DNA of 64,000 bases from Patiria pectinifera (GCA_029964075.1 CM057142.1:31126392-31190391), one strand, 5' to 3'. Numbered from the stretch's first letter, positions 23,652 through 35,908 are shown. The notes: generated by a model not told the origin, from the sequence alone. Translations and numbers: made by a program.

Positions 23652-25260
23652 ATGGATAAAGGGGCAGAAGACCTTACCACGCAAGGAGCTACATGTCATG
23701 ACCATGAGAAAGTTGACATGGACAGTGAAGATACTGCTTTTCATGAAACAATGAGGGCAAGAATGCATACAGAAAAGGGACTTGCCTACCAAAAGGACAT
23801 GAAAGCAAAGCGCGTGTCACAGCTGTTCAGGCAAATAAAGTCAAAAACTGAAAGGCTTGAACTACTCATGAATGAAAAGCATGACCAAGGTGAAGTACGC
23901 TCTGAATATAAGGAATGGATGTCAACTTACGAGGACTTGCTCAAAGAGATCAGCGAGTACTGTACTTTGCTGTCCAAGGAAGAATTACAGGAGTATCTGG
24001 ACAACAGTTGGGACAGTAGAGATACCTACCTGAAGAACTTCAAGGTGTATTACTCCAACTGGGAAACGGTCCGGTCACAGAAGGAGCAAGATGTCGGAGT
24101 TCCACGCCAACGCCATGGCACCACTGACAGCGAAAACCTGACAAGCATATCACGCAACAGTGGAAGGGGCTCAAGAGCTTCCATTGCCAGCGCTGTATCA
24201 TCGGCACGACTCAAGGCAGAGCAGGAGAAAGCGGCTTTGGAGGCAAGAATGAAGGCACTCAAGAGGAGACGAGAGATAGAGATGGCCAAGTTGAAATTGA
24301 GGTTGGAAGAAGAGGAGCTGAATTTGACCACAGAACTGGACATTGTTCAGGCCAAGGAGAGAGTTTGGACAGTTTTGAATTACAATCAAATGCGGTTTCA
24401 ATTAGAGATTCAAATTCAGTTAAGCGGTTGAATAATGAAACTGTGTCCATTGTAGCACAACCCATTAACCAGTCACACTTGGTAGACCAGACAAATAGTG
24501 GTCAATCTGCACTAAATGTGAATGCTCATAGTTTTACACCAGAAAGTCATAACCAAAGTAGTAGTGTACAAGTACATGGTAAACAAAGTTGTAATAGTTC
24601 ATCATGCCATAGTGTACCAGTGCCATTGCATGTCAATAATGACCATTCTGTTTCAGCTCAAGGTGACAAGCACTGTGACAGCAACCGAAGTGAAACTGGC
24701 ATGTCGGGTGACAACGCTCTTCTTGCAGTTGTCAGACAACTAAAGAGGCCTACTCCTGAGATCAAGCGGTTTAGTGGGGAACCAGTCGACTACCGGAAAT
24801 TCATCAGGCAGTTCAACACTAAAGTGGCAGTACATACTGATAATGACGATGAGCGAATGAGCTACTTGGAGCAGTTCACTACTGGAGAGGCATATAAAGT
24901 TGTCTCAGGTTTCAGCCATCTTCCTGCTGAGCAAGGATACCCTGCAGCTCTAAAAGAATTGGCATCTAGATATGGAGACGTGCATCTCATGGCCCACTCC
25001 TTCATCAAGAAAGCACTCGATTGGCCATGTGTTCGTCCGGACAACCCGAAGGCACTTGATGACTTCTCAATTCTGCTGGTTGAGTGTGAAAATGCTGTAA
25101 AATGCATTCAAGCAGTGAAGGTCCTCGAGTACCCCGACAACATGAGGAAGTTGGTGGGTAAACTACCATTCTATCTTCATGACAGGTGGAGAAATGTTGT
25201 TCGGCAGACTTCAGACAAAGGCGAGACTGTCCAATTTAGCCAACTGGTTCGATTTGTAAG
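23652..25260 (+). pseudogene. BEL gag, frame-broken
   Basis: An ATG at 23652, 22 bp after the LTR, opens a frame (MDKGAEDLTTQG) rich in Lys/Glu with a long coiled-coil stretch (SARLKAEQEKAALEARMKAL at about 24197-24256). The frame shifts by one base near 24365 within a GGAGAGAG tract. It continues as a Ser/Asn-rich linker and then the conserved BEL gag core (24.75-25.25 kb: PTPEIKRFSGEPVDYRKFIR, and later LPFYLHDRWRNVV). A second one-base break occurs near 25255, before EAKKVMDPMYGREAL. These breaks look like ordinary decay, not programmed shifts, because three occur in one element. Confidence 0.85.
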
Positions 25261-28200
25261 ATGGAGGCAAAGAAGGTGATGGATCCCATGTACGGCAGAG
25301 AGGCCCTGAGCCAAGATGTAAAAGGCACAGGGACAAAGGTCGTCACCAAGCACACCAATCGTTCAAGGGGCAGCTTTGCAACCGAGGTTTCAAGTGGCCA
25401 ATCCGAGCAGACATGGCGTAACAGAGAAGGAGACAACAGGTCGACAGCAGTTAAGTCTGGCAATGAAGTGAAGAACGTGTGCATATATTGCACTGACACA
25501 GGCCATCATACTGACAAGTGCAAGCGTCTGTCCAGTTTGCCTCTGTCTGAAAGAACAGAGTTTGCAAAATCCAAAGGTCTATGTTACGGATGTCTCAAGC
25601 GTGGTCACCAGAGTAAGGAGTGTCGCCATAGATCCACTTGTGACATTTGCAAACGTCGCCATCCAACCTGCCTCCACGATGAGAATAGAGTTCCCAAGCC
25701 CGAGTCAAAGCCTAATCCAGATGGCAGCAGTGGGCAGTGTGCAAACTTTGCAAAGCATTCAGGTGGTAATACGAGGGCCGGTCAGCAGGGTCAATGCACC
25801 ATGGCAATTGTACCGGTTAAAGTCCGGCTGAGAGATGGTATCAAGGCTGTACCAACGTACGCATTCATGGATCCTGGAAGCACCGTTTCCTTCTGTAGTG
25901 AGAGTCTAGCCCGGCAGTTGGGAGCAAGTGGTCCATGTAAGTCCATTACATTGGACACCATGGGTAAGCCCTACTCCATGAAGACGTATCTCATCGACGG
26001 GCTGAAGGTCAGCGACTTAGACATGACGAACGAGATTGATCTTCCAGTCATGTATACCAAAGACACAATTCCAGTTTCCCAGCACCATATTCCAAAGACT
26101 GATGACATTTCCAGGTGGGACCATCTTAAAGACATCAGCTTGCCTGAAATAGATGCAGACATTGGACTCCTGATTGGTAACAATGTGGCAGATGCCTACA
26201 CCCCGTTTGATCTGAAAATTGGTCCAGCGGGTAGCCCTCATGCTGCAAGAACTATGCTCGGTTGGGTGGTTTGGAATGTGATGAGAGACGCTGAACAAGT
26301 ACAGAGTGACATAAGTTGTAGTTTCTCTGTAAACAAGGCTGAGGTCACAGCAATAGCAGAGGTAGATCAGCTCAAGCATCTGGATAGACTAGTTCGAGAG
26401 ACCATCAACATGGATTTTCCCGAGAGGCTTATTGACGACAAGAAAGAGCATTCTCAAGAAGACATCAGATTCTTGGCGTCGGTGAACAAGTCTATCACAC
26501 ACAGAGATGGTCACTACTGTATTGGTTTGCCTTTCAAAGCAGAAGATGTAAAGCTACCTGACAACAAGTCAATGGCATTGAAGCGCCTTGATAGCCTGAA
26601 ACACAAACTACAGAGAAACAGTGAATTCGGCAGCGACTACAAAGAGTTCATGTTCAAGATTATGAGTGAAGGCTACGCCGAAAAGGTCCCACAAGAAGAC
26701 CTACATCGGGCAGATGGCAGGGTGTGGTATATTCCGCATCATGCAGTTTATCATCCCCGCAAGCCCGGTAAGATTAGAGTAGTCTTCGATTGTGCGGCTA
26801 CGTACCTGGGTTCATCTTTGAACAACGTCTTACTCCAAGGACCAGATCTCACAAACAGTCTGATGGGTGTACTCCTGAGATTCCGTCAAGAGGAGATAGC
26901 TATAATGGGAGACATAGCCACAATGTTTTTCCAAGTAAGAGTTCCCAGTGAAGATCGTGACTGCCTCCGATTCTTCTGGTGGCCAAATGCCAATCTCAAA
27001 GAGCAGCCGGTTGCCTATCGTCTGAAAGTCCACCCATTCGGAGCAGTGTCCTCACCGAGTTGCTCAAGCTTTGCTCTTAAGCAAACTGTTGAGGATAATG
27101 TTGGTGACTACGGAGAGGCTTCATGTGACACAGTGAAGAGAAGTTTCTATGTAGACGACTGTCTTGTCTCGGTTGGTACAGAACAAGAAGCTGCTCATTT
27201 GATCCAGAGTACCACAGCCCTGTGCAAACAAGGCGGCTTTCATCTGACAAAATGGGTGTCAAATAGCCATCAGGTTCTACAGACGGTGCCAATAGAGGAA
27301 CGGGCAAAAGACATCAGAGAGTTGTCGATGGAGAATCAGAACCTTCCCAATGAGCGAGCTCTGGGGGTTTATTGGTTTGTAGAATCAGACAGCTTGGGGT
27401 TCAAAGTCAGTTTGCCAAAGCAACCTGCAACACGACGAGGAATACTTTCTATCACGAGTTCAGTTTATGATCCTCTGGGCATCGCAGCTCCTTTCGTGTT
27501 GAAAGCCAAAATTCTCCTTCAGAGTCTTTGTCGACGAGACATAGGATGGGATGAAGAGATCCAGGGAGAAGATCTTAGAATCTGGAATCAGTGGCTCAGT
27601 GAGGTGGGAGACCTGGATCAGCTGAGGATCAGGAGATGCTACAAGCCTTCAGGGTTTGGGCAGGTTGTAAGCTGTCAGCTTCACATCTTTGCAGATGCTA
27701 GTGACGTGGGGTATGGTGTGGCTGCCTATCTCCGGCTTTGTGATGAATCTGGGTGCATCAGCTGTTCGCTTGTTACAGGCAAAGCAAGGGTTGCACCTTT
27801 AAAGAAGATGACTATCCCACGTATGGAGTTGACAGCAGCAACCATCGCAGTTAGACTTGGCAAAGTGCTTACTCAAGAGCTGGACTGCGACATACACGGC
27901 ACTTACTACTGGACAGACAGTATGACGGTATTGCGGTACCTCGCAAACGAGAGTTGTCGCTTCCAGACCTTTGTTGCAAATCGCATTGCAATAATCAGAG
28001 ATGCCTCTTGCTTGCAGCAGTGGAAGTACGTGAATACCAAATTCAACCCTGCTGATTGCGCAACACGTGGTCAGTCAGTAAAAAGATTTCTTCAGTGCTC
28101 CATGTGGTTTGAGGGTCCAGGCTTCCTGTCTCAGCCAGAAACAGAATGGCCTCAGCAAGATGCCGATCTTACCAAGCTACCAGATAATGATGCTGAGGTG

Positions 28201-28872
28201 AAGAAGACCGTGCTGATGACAGCAGAGACACCTATTAGTCCAGTTGACAGACTTCTGGGGCATTATTCAGATTGGACCAGGCTGAAACGGGCAGTTGCTT
28301 GGATATTGGTTGTGATGAAGCACCTCCAAGATAGAGTGGCTGCAAGCAAGAAGTTCATACAGGAGCCAGCAAAGCAAGAGTTCGAGCCACAAGAACCCAA
28401 TGCGTTGCGCCGTTCACAGAAGCTCGAATCAGAGCAGAGCACAGTTAAGCAAACTCTTTCATCAGGTGCCAGAGAAAGTCTTAACCATACTCGACTTACC
28501 ACAGAGAACCTTGAGGCTGCTGAGAGGGTTTTGGTTTACCATGTCCAGCAGAAACATTGGAAGGACGAAATCAAATTGCTCAACGAGACGGAGGGAAAAC
28601 CATCGTCGGTGGTCAAGAAGTCTTCTTCATTGAGAAAGCTCGATCCTAAGCTGGTAGATGGACTTCTACGTGTTGGTGGTCGGATTGGTAGAGCAGATCT
28701 CGACTTTGAGTCCAAGCACCAGGCACTGATGCCAAGAGACTCACCTGTCTCCAGGCTTATTCTTCAGCGAAGCAGAGCTTCGACGACATTACTGGATAAT
28801 TGGAGCACCTTCTATCATCAAGGGTATCGTCTCGAGGTGTGTCACTTGCAGGAGATACCAAGCCCCGGCTGA
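25261..28872 (+). pseudogene. BEL pol: zinc knuckles, protease, reverse transcriptase, RNase H
   Basis: One open frame of 1203 codons. Zinc knuckles of form CX2CX4HX4C lie at about residues 74-87 and 102-115. The aspartic protease (DUF1758-type) has AFMDPGSTVSFC at about 201-212, with DPGS in place of the usual D(T/S)G. The reverse transcriptase has IMGDIATMFFQV near 548 and the catalytic FYVDDCLVSV near 629. RNase H has IFADASDVGYG near 810, YYWTDSMTVLRY near 881 and NPADCATRG near 927. The frame runs out after the first part of the integrase zinc-binding region (about 28.77 kb), where a small deletion plus a frameshift removes the two-histidine half. The remaining half (HYWIIGAPS...CVTC) continues in another frame from about 28787. 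Confidence 0.92.
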
Positions 28873-29467
28873 GCAGCAGAAAATGGCCAGCCTGCCACGA
28901 GAGCGACTAGCGTTGAATGAGCCTCCATTCAGCAAGGTTGGAATGGATTATTTTGGTCCCTTTGAGGTGAAACGTGGTACAAGTATGGTGAAGAGGTACG
29001 GGGTCATATTCACTTGTTTGACTTCGCGAGCTGTCCACTTGGAGTTAGCGCATTCACTTGACACGGATTCATGCATCAATGCAATCCGCAGATTCAGTGC
29101 CCGTCGTGGATCAGTAAAGAGCATTCTCTCTGACAATGGAACCAATTTAGTTGGCGCAGATCGTGAGATGCGTGAGCAGATGAGAGCCTGGAACCAACAG
29201 AAAATCCATAAGAACTTGCTACAGAAGGGCATATCCTGGCAATTTAATCCTCCAGCAGGATCACATTTTGGAGGAATATGGGAGCGTTTGATTAGAAGCG
29301 TCAGGAAGATCCTCAACTCTTTGATGCGAGAACAGAATGTTCATCTGAGTGATGAAGCTCTCCAAACTTTGTTGTGTGAGGTAGAAGCTATCATGAATGG
29401 ACGACCACTTACCGAATGCCCTAACAGTCCCAACGACCTAGATGTCCTGACTCCGAATCATCTGCTT
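28787..29467 (+). pseudogene. BEL integrase, N-terminal and catalytic part (interrupted)
   Basis: Frame +2. The CXXC half of the HHCC zinc-binding domain (RCVTCRR) leads into the rve catalytic core: first Asp in VGMDYFGPFEV (about 28939), second Asp in ILSDNGTNLVGA (about 29124), Glu in HFGGIWERLIRSV (about 29266). It continues to DVLTPNHLL, where the CCCATATGGG element interrupts the codon series. Coding resumes at 32073 in the same frame class. Catalytic residues are intact, but the missing HH half makes the protein non-functional. Confidence 0.9.
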
Positions 29468-32072
29468 CCCAGGTAGCAAGCCCATATGGGTGGCATATGG
29501 GCCCCATCGGGGCCAATATATGGGTCCCATATGGGAGGACCCATATGGGCCCCAGATAATTTTGCACCCAAGATTCTTATGGGGCCCATATGGGCCAGCT
29601 CAGATAAACCCATATGGGTTATGTCTGGGGCCCATCTGGGCAAACATCTGGGTAAAATATGGGGAAGCTTTAATGGGCCCCATCTGGGCCAAGATATGGG
29701 TCCCATATGGGCGGACCCATATGGGCCCCAGATAATTTTGCACCCAAGATCCTTATGGGACCCATATGGGCCAGCCCAGATCACCCATATGGGTTACCTG
29801 TGGGGCCCATCTGGGTAAAATGTGGGTTGTCCGAAATATATTAATCCTAATCTTAATCCTGAATTTCAATCCTGAATCTTACCTAATTACATTCTCATCC
29901 ACCATAATGTCCAAATCACATTATATTTCCATTTATATTTATATTTGCATACCCTAGTCACATTCCTTGCTAATACATCTCACAATTAATGCTCCATCCA
30001 ACTTTCCAACTCCTAATTAATCCCTTTATCCTTCCAAATAGCATCTACAACCATAATATACCCCGTAATCACATCCCCTGTACCCGTAATCATATTCCCC
30101 ATAATCATCCCTCCCTCTCTATCCTTTCTAATTATATCTTTTGTGTGCACACTTCCTATATATATGCCCAATAATTTCCATTTTCTAAATCACAGTTAGC
30201 AAATTGTCAAGCTCCGCCCACAGCTTTGTTTCACAAGTGAGCATGCTCAGTTACGTAATAAATATTCATGACTTTTTTGCATACCAACTCTTAATGATCA
30301 ACAAGACATTTTCTAAACAACTTCTTTAGCTTATAACTCTTGACTAACACCGTCGATCTTGTGAATACTTTCCCTTTCCATAGACAACTCACTGAACAGC
30401 AACTTGGCAGTGTGCACAACCTCGTTTGACCTTAACTTCCGGCTCTACCGGATGTTCGAAATATGATCAATTATTTCTCTAATAACTGTTCAACAATATC
30501 ACCAATCGTGTTCATACTTTGCAATGCGATGCTACATTCATAGATCAACATTTTCGAACTGTACATGACCTCCTTCAACATTTACTTCCGGCTCGACCGG
30601 AAGTTCAAACTTAGATCAGCTTTTCCCCATGTAACACCCATATGGGCCGGCCAATCTGCCCACATAAGTTTGCCCAGGTTGTTCCCATGTGACACCCACA
30701 TGAGCCCACCCGTATTCAACCCACATTGGATTGCCGCTTTTCCCCATATGACATCCGTAATGGGCCAGGCGGTGTTCTGCCCACTTGGTTTTGCCGAAGG
30801 TTTTCCCATGTGATACCCTTTAGGCCAGCCAGTATTCCGCGAATATGGGTTTGCCCAGCTTTTTCCCTAATGACACCCCGGTGGGCCAGCCCGTTTTACC
30901 ATTTACCCCCATATCGGTCAGTCTGTATTCTGCCTACATGGAGTTGCCCAGTATTATGACACCCATACAGGCCATCCCGTATTTTGCCCACACGTGCTCG
31001 CCCAGGTTTTCTTTCCATTATGACACCCACATGGGCCAGCCAGCACTAGTATTCCGCCTACATGGGTTTGCCCAGGTTTTTCCCCAATGACACCCATATG
31101 GGCCAGCCCGTATTTTGCCCATAATGAGCGTGCCCAGGTTTATCCCATATGACGCCCAAATGGGTCAGCCCGTATTTTCCCCACATGGGCTTGCCCAGCT
31201 TTTCCCCTTATGACACCCATATGGGCCAGCCCATATTTTGCCCATAAAAGCGTGCCCAGGTTTATCCCATATGACGCCCACATGGGTCAGCCCGTATTTT
31301 TCCCACATGGGCTTGCCAGGCTTTTTCCCTAATCACACCCATATGGGCAAGCCCGTATTGTGCCCATATGAGCGTGCCCTGCAGGTTTATCCCATATGAC
31401 GCCCACATGGGTCAGCCCGTATTTTCCCCATATGGGCTTGCCCAGCTTTTTCCCTAACGACACCATGGGCCAGCCTGTATTTTGCCCATATGAGCGTGCC
31501 CAGGTTTATCCCATTTGACGCCCACATGGGTCGGCCCGTATTTTCCACATATGGGCTTGCCCAGCTTTTTCCCTAACGACACCCATATATTTTGCCCATA
31601 TGAGCGTGCCCAGGTTTATCCCATATGACGCCCACATGGGTCAGCCCGTATTTTCCCCACATGGGCTTGCCCAGCTTTTTTCCTAATGACACCCATATGG
31701 GCCAGCCCGTATTTTGCCCATATGAGCGTACCCAGATTTATCCCATATGACGCCCACATGGGTCAGCCCGTATTTTCCCCACATGGGCCAGCCCAGCTTT
31801 TTCCCTAATGACACCCATATGGGCCAGCCCATATTCTGCCCGAATGGGCTTGCCCAGTTTCTTCCCATATGACACCCATATGGGTCAACCCATTTCCTAG
31901 CCCATATGGGTTTGCCCAGTTTTCCCTCATATGACACCCATATGGGAAAGCCCAGGTAGACCCCCATATGGGATAACCCATATGGGTCCCATATGGGATA
32001 CATAGAGGTTTGCCCATACCCAGGTTGCCCAGATACTTCCCATATGGGCCCCATATGGGCTTGCTACCTGGG
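29468..32072. mobile_element. 2.6-kb TIR element built of CCCATATGGG repeats, inserted in BEL integrase
   Basis: The ends are a perfect 23-bp inverted repeat: the left end reads CCCAGGTAGCAAGCCC then ATATGGG, and the right end is its reverse complement. Its removal brings DVLTPNHLL next to the normal BEL downstream codons. The left subterminal part (29485-29830) has two about 200-bp repeats full of the palindrome CCCATATGGG. A repeat-poor AT-rich middle (29830-30620) has two copies of TTACTTCCGGCTC(T/G)ACCGGA 153 bp apart. The right part (30620-32060) is a tandem of about 122 bp (GCCCAGGTTTATCCCATATG...). No transposase is present, so it is non-autonomous. A short CTT/TTC repeat at both edges may be the target-site duplication. 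Confidence 0.85.
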
Positions 32073-32437
32073 TTCTTCAACGGTCGGGCGAGAGTCTGCC
32101 TCCTGGTTTGTTTGACAAGCATGATAAGTATCCTGTTAAGCAGTGGCGACAAGTTCAGTATTTCGCAGACATCTTTTGGAACAGATGGTCGAAGGAGTAC
32201 CTGCCTTTGCTTCAAGAAAGGCAAAAATGGACCCACCCCAAGCGGAATGTGACTGTGGGAGACATTGTGTTGGTGGTTGACTCTTCGCCAAGAAACTCAT
32301 GGGCGCTTGGTAGAGTACTTGAAGTTGTCAAGGACAAGAACGGATTTGTTAGAAGTGTCAAGTTGAAGACGAAAACTTCTACTTTAGTTCGCCCTGTAAC
32401 AAAGCTATGTCTTCTAGTTGAAGGCAGTGTTGAGTAG
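32073..32437 (+). pseudogene. BEL pol C-terminus (DUF5641-type), after the insertion
   Basis: The frame resumes with ESLPPGLFDKHDK, then YFADIFWNRWSKEYLPLLQ and VGDIVLVVDSSPRNSWALGR, ending VEGSVE and TAG. This is the conserved C-terminal module after the BEL/Pao integrase. Its frame matches the segment ending at 29467 once the insertion is removed, which dates the insertion after the BEL copy landed. Confidence 0.9.
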
Positions 32438-32579
32438 TTGTCAGTATTTACAGACATATTGTTATGCGTTGTATCCACCAAGATTTCAAGTGTTAGTTTA
32501 AAGATAATAGTAAAGTTTGACCTTGTTTATTGGTATTATGTAATTGCTTATTGATTAATAACCAATTAGAGGGCCGGTA

Positions 32580-33271
32580 TGTAGCGGCCAAACTCAGATA
32601 GATTTCTTATTTTTGTTTTGCCAAGTAGGGGCGCTGTTGCGGGAATACGGGAGCTAAGCAAAAAGCAACATGGCTTCAGCTCAATGACTACAGAGTTTGC
32701 AACTTGTGGAATTCTTCGCCCAAATCATTAACTGGCCAAGGTTTATTAAACGGTTGGTTACTCTTAAATAATGTATATCAATGATTCAGTAATTAATGTG
32801 ATATTTAGTGATATTTTGTAAGCCTAAAAGATGTACAAATGTACATGTATTTTCAATGCATGTTATTTTGGATCTTATTATTAAGCACATGTACAAGTAT
32901 CATACAGGGTGTACATAAACCCTTGTTGCATTTAGGTCATGGTCGATAAACTCATCTGTCCTTGTACATTGTAGGGGCCTACACACACGTGTATTTAGCC
33001 TTTAGTTTAGACATTTGTGTGCAAGTATTTAGTCCATGTACATGTAAAAGATATGTAATTCAGTCAGCTGATTCTGTTAATTAGGTTACACAAACTCGGG
33101 ATTATTTCTTGTAACACATACATTTTATTTTCCATTTTATTTATTGTAGTCAATCTGTGCCTATACCTGAGCCCACAAGTGTACGACTACCAAAACTGTC
33201 AGAAGTCGGACAATAAAATCATCTGGATCTGCATGTGCACAGCATATTTCGTTAAATCTTTGGCAGATTCA
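32580..33271 (+). repeat. BEL 3' LTR
   Basis: 692 bp, TGTAGCGG to GATTCA, followed by the target duplication GTACT at 33272-33276. It is preceded by a purine-rich AGAGGGCCGG, the probable polypurine tract. Main differences from the 5' LTR are single bases and short deletions in the CACATGTGTACGTG and AGAGTACATGTACA stretches. Confidence 0.92.
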
Positions 33272-34150
33272 GTACTACAGTGGAGAACTTGACAAACACA
33301 CCAATGGCGTTGGATTCCTTGTCAACAAGAACATCAGGAACTCAGTTCTCGGGTGCCGCCCAGTATCGAGCTGACTTATTTTCAACCGCTTTCCAGCAGC
33401 ACCATTCAACATCACAGTGGTACAGGCCTACATGTATACACCAACAACAGACTACGACGATGACCAAGGGGAGGAATTCTACACTCAACTCCAGGGCATC
33501 ATCACGAGGGCAGACAAAAAAGGACATAATAATCAACCAGGATAACTGGAATGCCAAGGTTAGAGCTGATGCTAAAACGAACAAGCAAGGATTACGCCTG
33601 TCGGAATTCGCAAGTTACTACATGGTGCTGGCAAACACCCTCGGTGACCATAAGGCATCACGACGCTGGACCTGCCATGCTCCAAATGGAATACACCACA
33701 ACAAAATTGATAACATCCTGGAGCCGAACCGGTTTCGATTGGTGATCTAGAGAGCAAAAACATGGACATTCCCAGGTGCAGATGCAGGTGACCCACGACC
33801 TGGTGATCATGAACCTTATAGTACGGCTGAAGAAGCTCAATAAGCCAATGGACATCAGATTGGACAGATGGAAGAATTCTACCACCGCGGAGTCCTTCCA
33901 AGCAATAATTGGCAGAAAATCTACACCACTGCTATAAAACAGGATCAAAGATGTAAGATGTGTGTATGGACATTGAAGACAGCCTCAACAAGAACAGTAG
34001 GCGAGCATTCCAATTTGTGAAGGATCTCACAAAGCAGAGACAGTCACGAGTCAGCACGATCCAAGACGAAGAAGGTGACTGTATAGGCCTACTGTCTCAC
34101 TGAAGAAAAGGACATCATTGATCGATGGCCGGAGTACTGTTCATGAGACC
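33272..34150 (+). mobile_element. RTE-type LINE, continued endonuclease (3' side of BEL)
   Basis: Resumes the LINE broken at 22935. Fragments in shifting frames match an RTE/BovB endonuclease: ANTLGDHKASRRWTCHAPNG near 33629, HHNKIDNIL, and later NSRRAFQFVKDLTKQRQS near 33989. Several indels separate these pieces. The element ends, or becomes unrecognisable, near 34150, before any reverse transcriptase core, so the copy is truncated at its 3' side. Confidence 0.8.
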
Positions 34151-34184
34151 TATATAGTACCAGCCAGACTTGTATGACTCGTGA

Positions 34185-34320
34185 CTCAGACTCGGACTCG
34201 AGTCCGACTCGAGACACATTTTTTATGATTCGGACTCAGACTCGAGTCACTTTGACTTACGACTCGGACTCGGGCTAATCGGACTCGGCTTGGACTCGAA
34301 CTGACTTGTGACTCGACGGA
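34185..34320. repeat. GACTCG hexamer-type repeat, copy 1
   Basis: Imperfect runs of GACTCGGACTCGAGTCC in both orientations (for example GGACTCGAGTCCGACTCGAG). A similar block occurs at 55884-56035. It is a short dispersed repeat with self-complementary units. Confidence 0.7.
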
Positions 34321-34349
34321 AATTACCGCACTGCACACGCGCACATACC

Positions 34350-34645
34350 GTCGGTCGCACCACGAACCGGCGTATCTCGATTTTTTGCCAAATTGAGTTT
34401 TTGTCATTAATGTTATTATTTTATAAAAGTGCTCATTCTCAGAAAGTTTGATTCCAATCGGAGTTCTAGTTAACTAAGATCGCTAATTAGACTGTGTGGC
34501 GTATCTCTAAAAAATGAAAAATGCTGCACCACGAAGTGGCGTATCGCGATACGCCACTTTACACGCTAATTCCCATAGTGCTATGACGTCACACAGGAGC
34601 GTCGACATGAAAAAAATGGAATTTAGCGTTTCACGAACCGACGTA
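34350..34645. repeat. CACGAA(G/C)YGGCGTATC repeats with a 26-bp perfect palindrome
   Basis: CACGAACCGGCGTATCTC (about 34360), CACGAAGTGGCGTATCGC (34530) and CACGAACCGACGTATCTC (34632) are spaced copies of one motif. At 34534-34559 the motif meets its own reverse complement as a perfect 26-bp palindrome (half-site AAGTGGCGTATCG). A further relative, CACGAAGTGACGAATA, lies at 38123 just outside the right foldback arm. Confidence 0.65.
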
Positions 34646-34732
34646 TCTCTATATCTGGCACACGGCCACTATCACGCGCGTTGTATGACATACGATAAAT
34701 ATATGGTGTACTATAAAGGACACATATCTGTA

Positions 34733-35286
34733 CATCGTGCCTGTGAGTAAAAACATCGTGCCTGTGAGTAAAACATCGCGCCTGTGAGTAAAAACATCGT
34801 GCCTGTGGGTAAAACATCGCGCCTGTGAGTAAAAACATCGTGCCTGTGAGTAAAACATCGCGCCTGTGAGTAAAAACATCGTGCCTGTGAGTAAAACATC
34901 GCGCCTGTGAGTAAAAACATCGTGCCTGTGAGTAAAACATCGCGCCTGTGAGTAAAAACATCGTGCCTGTGAGTAAAACATCGCGCCTGTGAGTAAAAAC
35001 ATCGTGCCTGTGAGTAAAACATCGCGCCTGTGAGTAAAAACATCGTGCCTGTGAGTAAAACATCGCGCCTGTGAGTAAAAACATCGTGCCTGTGAGTAAA
35101 AACATCGTGCCTGTGAGTAAAACCATCGTGCCTGTGAGTAAAACCATCGTGCCTGTGAGTAAAAACATCGTGCCTGTGAGTACAAACATCGTGCCTGTGA
35201 GTAAAAACATCGTGCCTGTGAGTAAAAACATCGTGCCTGTGAGCAGGTCCATCGTGCCTGTGAGTAAAACCGTCGTGCCTATGGGG
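34733..35286. repeat. Left-arm minisatellite, 21-22-bp unit
   Basis: About 25 copies of CATCGTGCCTGTGAGTAAAA(A). The outer half alternates a GTG form and a GCG form as 43-bp dimers. The inner half is uniform GTG with AACCATC variants. It is the inverted copy of 37388-38070. Confidence 0.93.
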
Positions 35287-35709
35287 CGCCATGTGTAAAT
35301 AAATTATTTAACAAAATTGTTTATATATAATTCATTATTTATTATATAATTAAGTTTTCCGGATAATTATATGTAAATAAACTGTTTGGCAGTTTGTATT
35401 ATATGTAAATAAATCTATTTGCCACTGCATTATTTATATATAATTTTTTTTGCAACCTAATTATTAACATATAGTTTTGGGCAAACTTGAATTATTTATA
35501 TATAATTTATTTGCAACATTATTATTTATATATAATTTTACTCAAATGTTTTTTATTTATATATAATTGATTTGCAACCTTTTTATTTATATATAATTTT
35601 TTGCACATTTTATTTATTTATACATAATTTATTTGGTACCTCATTATTTATATATAATTTTTTGCACGCTTTAATTATTTATTATATAATTTATTTGGTA
35701 CCTCATTGT

Positions 35710-35908
35710 TCTCAGACAACACACAAAACCACGCATCCAAACGATGACTTGACTTTTTGGCATAGTTTTTGAGCCGCTATTTTATTTCTCCTTGGTCAAT
35801 GTTTAACTTGATTAAATGGCAGTGAATACCATTAACGGAACAATTAAAATTATCTTTCGATTTACTTAAAGTTATTTGCCTAAACATTTTGGCACGCTTG
35901 CCATAAAA
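35710..35908. repeat. Dispersed repeat segment B, copy 2
   Basis: CTCAGACAACACACAAAACCACGCAT through TTTTGGCACGCTTGCCATAAA, matching 4999-5213 with few differences. It is followed by further GGCACGCTTGCC copies (to about 36150), as in the region at 0.2-2 kb. Confidence 0.8.

Larger units (their letters stand above)
22931..33271 (+). mobile_element. BEL/Pao LTR retrotransposon, nearly complete but inactivated
   Basis: Two direct LTRs (700 and 692 bp, TG...CA ends) bound gag-pol genes. The element is flanked on both sides by GTACT, a 5-bp target-site duplication. Order is gag, zinc knuckles, aspartic protease, reverse transcriptase, RNase H, integrase, which is the BEL/Pao order. LTRs differ by about a dozen substitutions plus small indels, so insertion is fairly recent. 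It is disabled by frame breaks near 24.36, 25.26 and 28.8 kb and by a 2.6-kb insertion in the integrase region (29468-32072). It lies inside an RTE LINE. Confidence 0.93.

Noticed and set aside
29458..32236. Gly/Pro/Trp/His-rich frames (GPIWAG, HMGPIW)
   Set aside because: They derive from the CCCATATGGG repeats in all frames and are not proteins.
34733..35286. CRISPR array
   Set aside because: Units of 21-22 bp are contiguous with no unique spacers, in a eukaryotic foldback arm.
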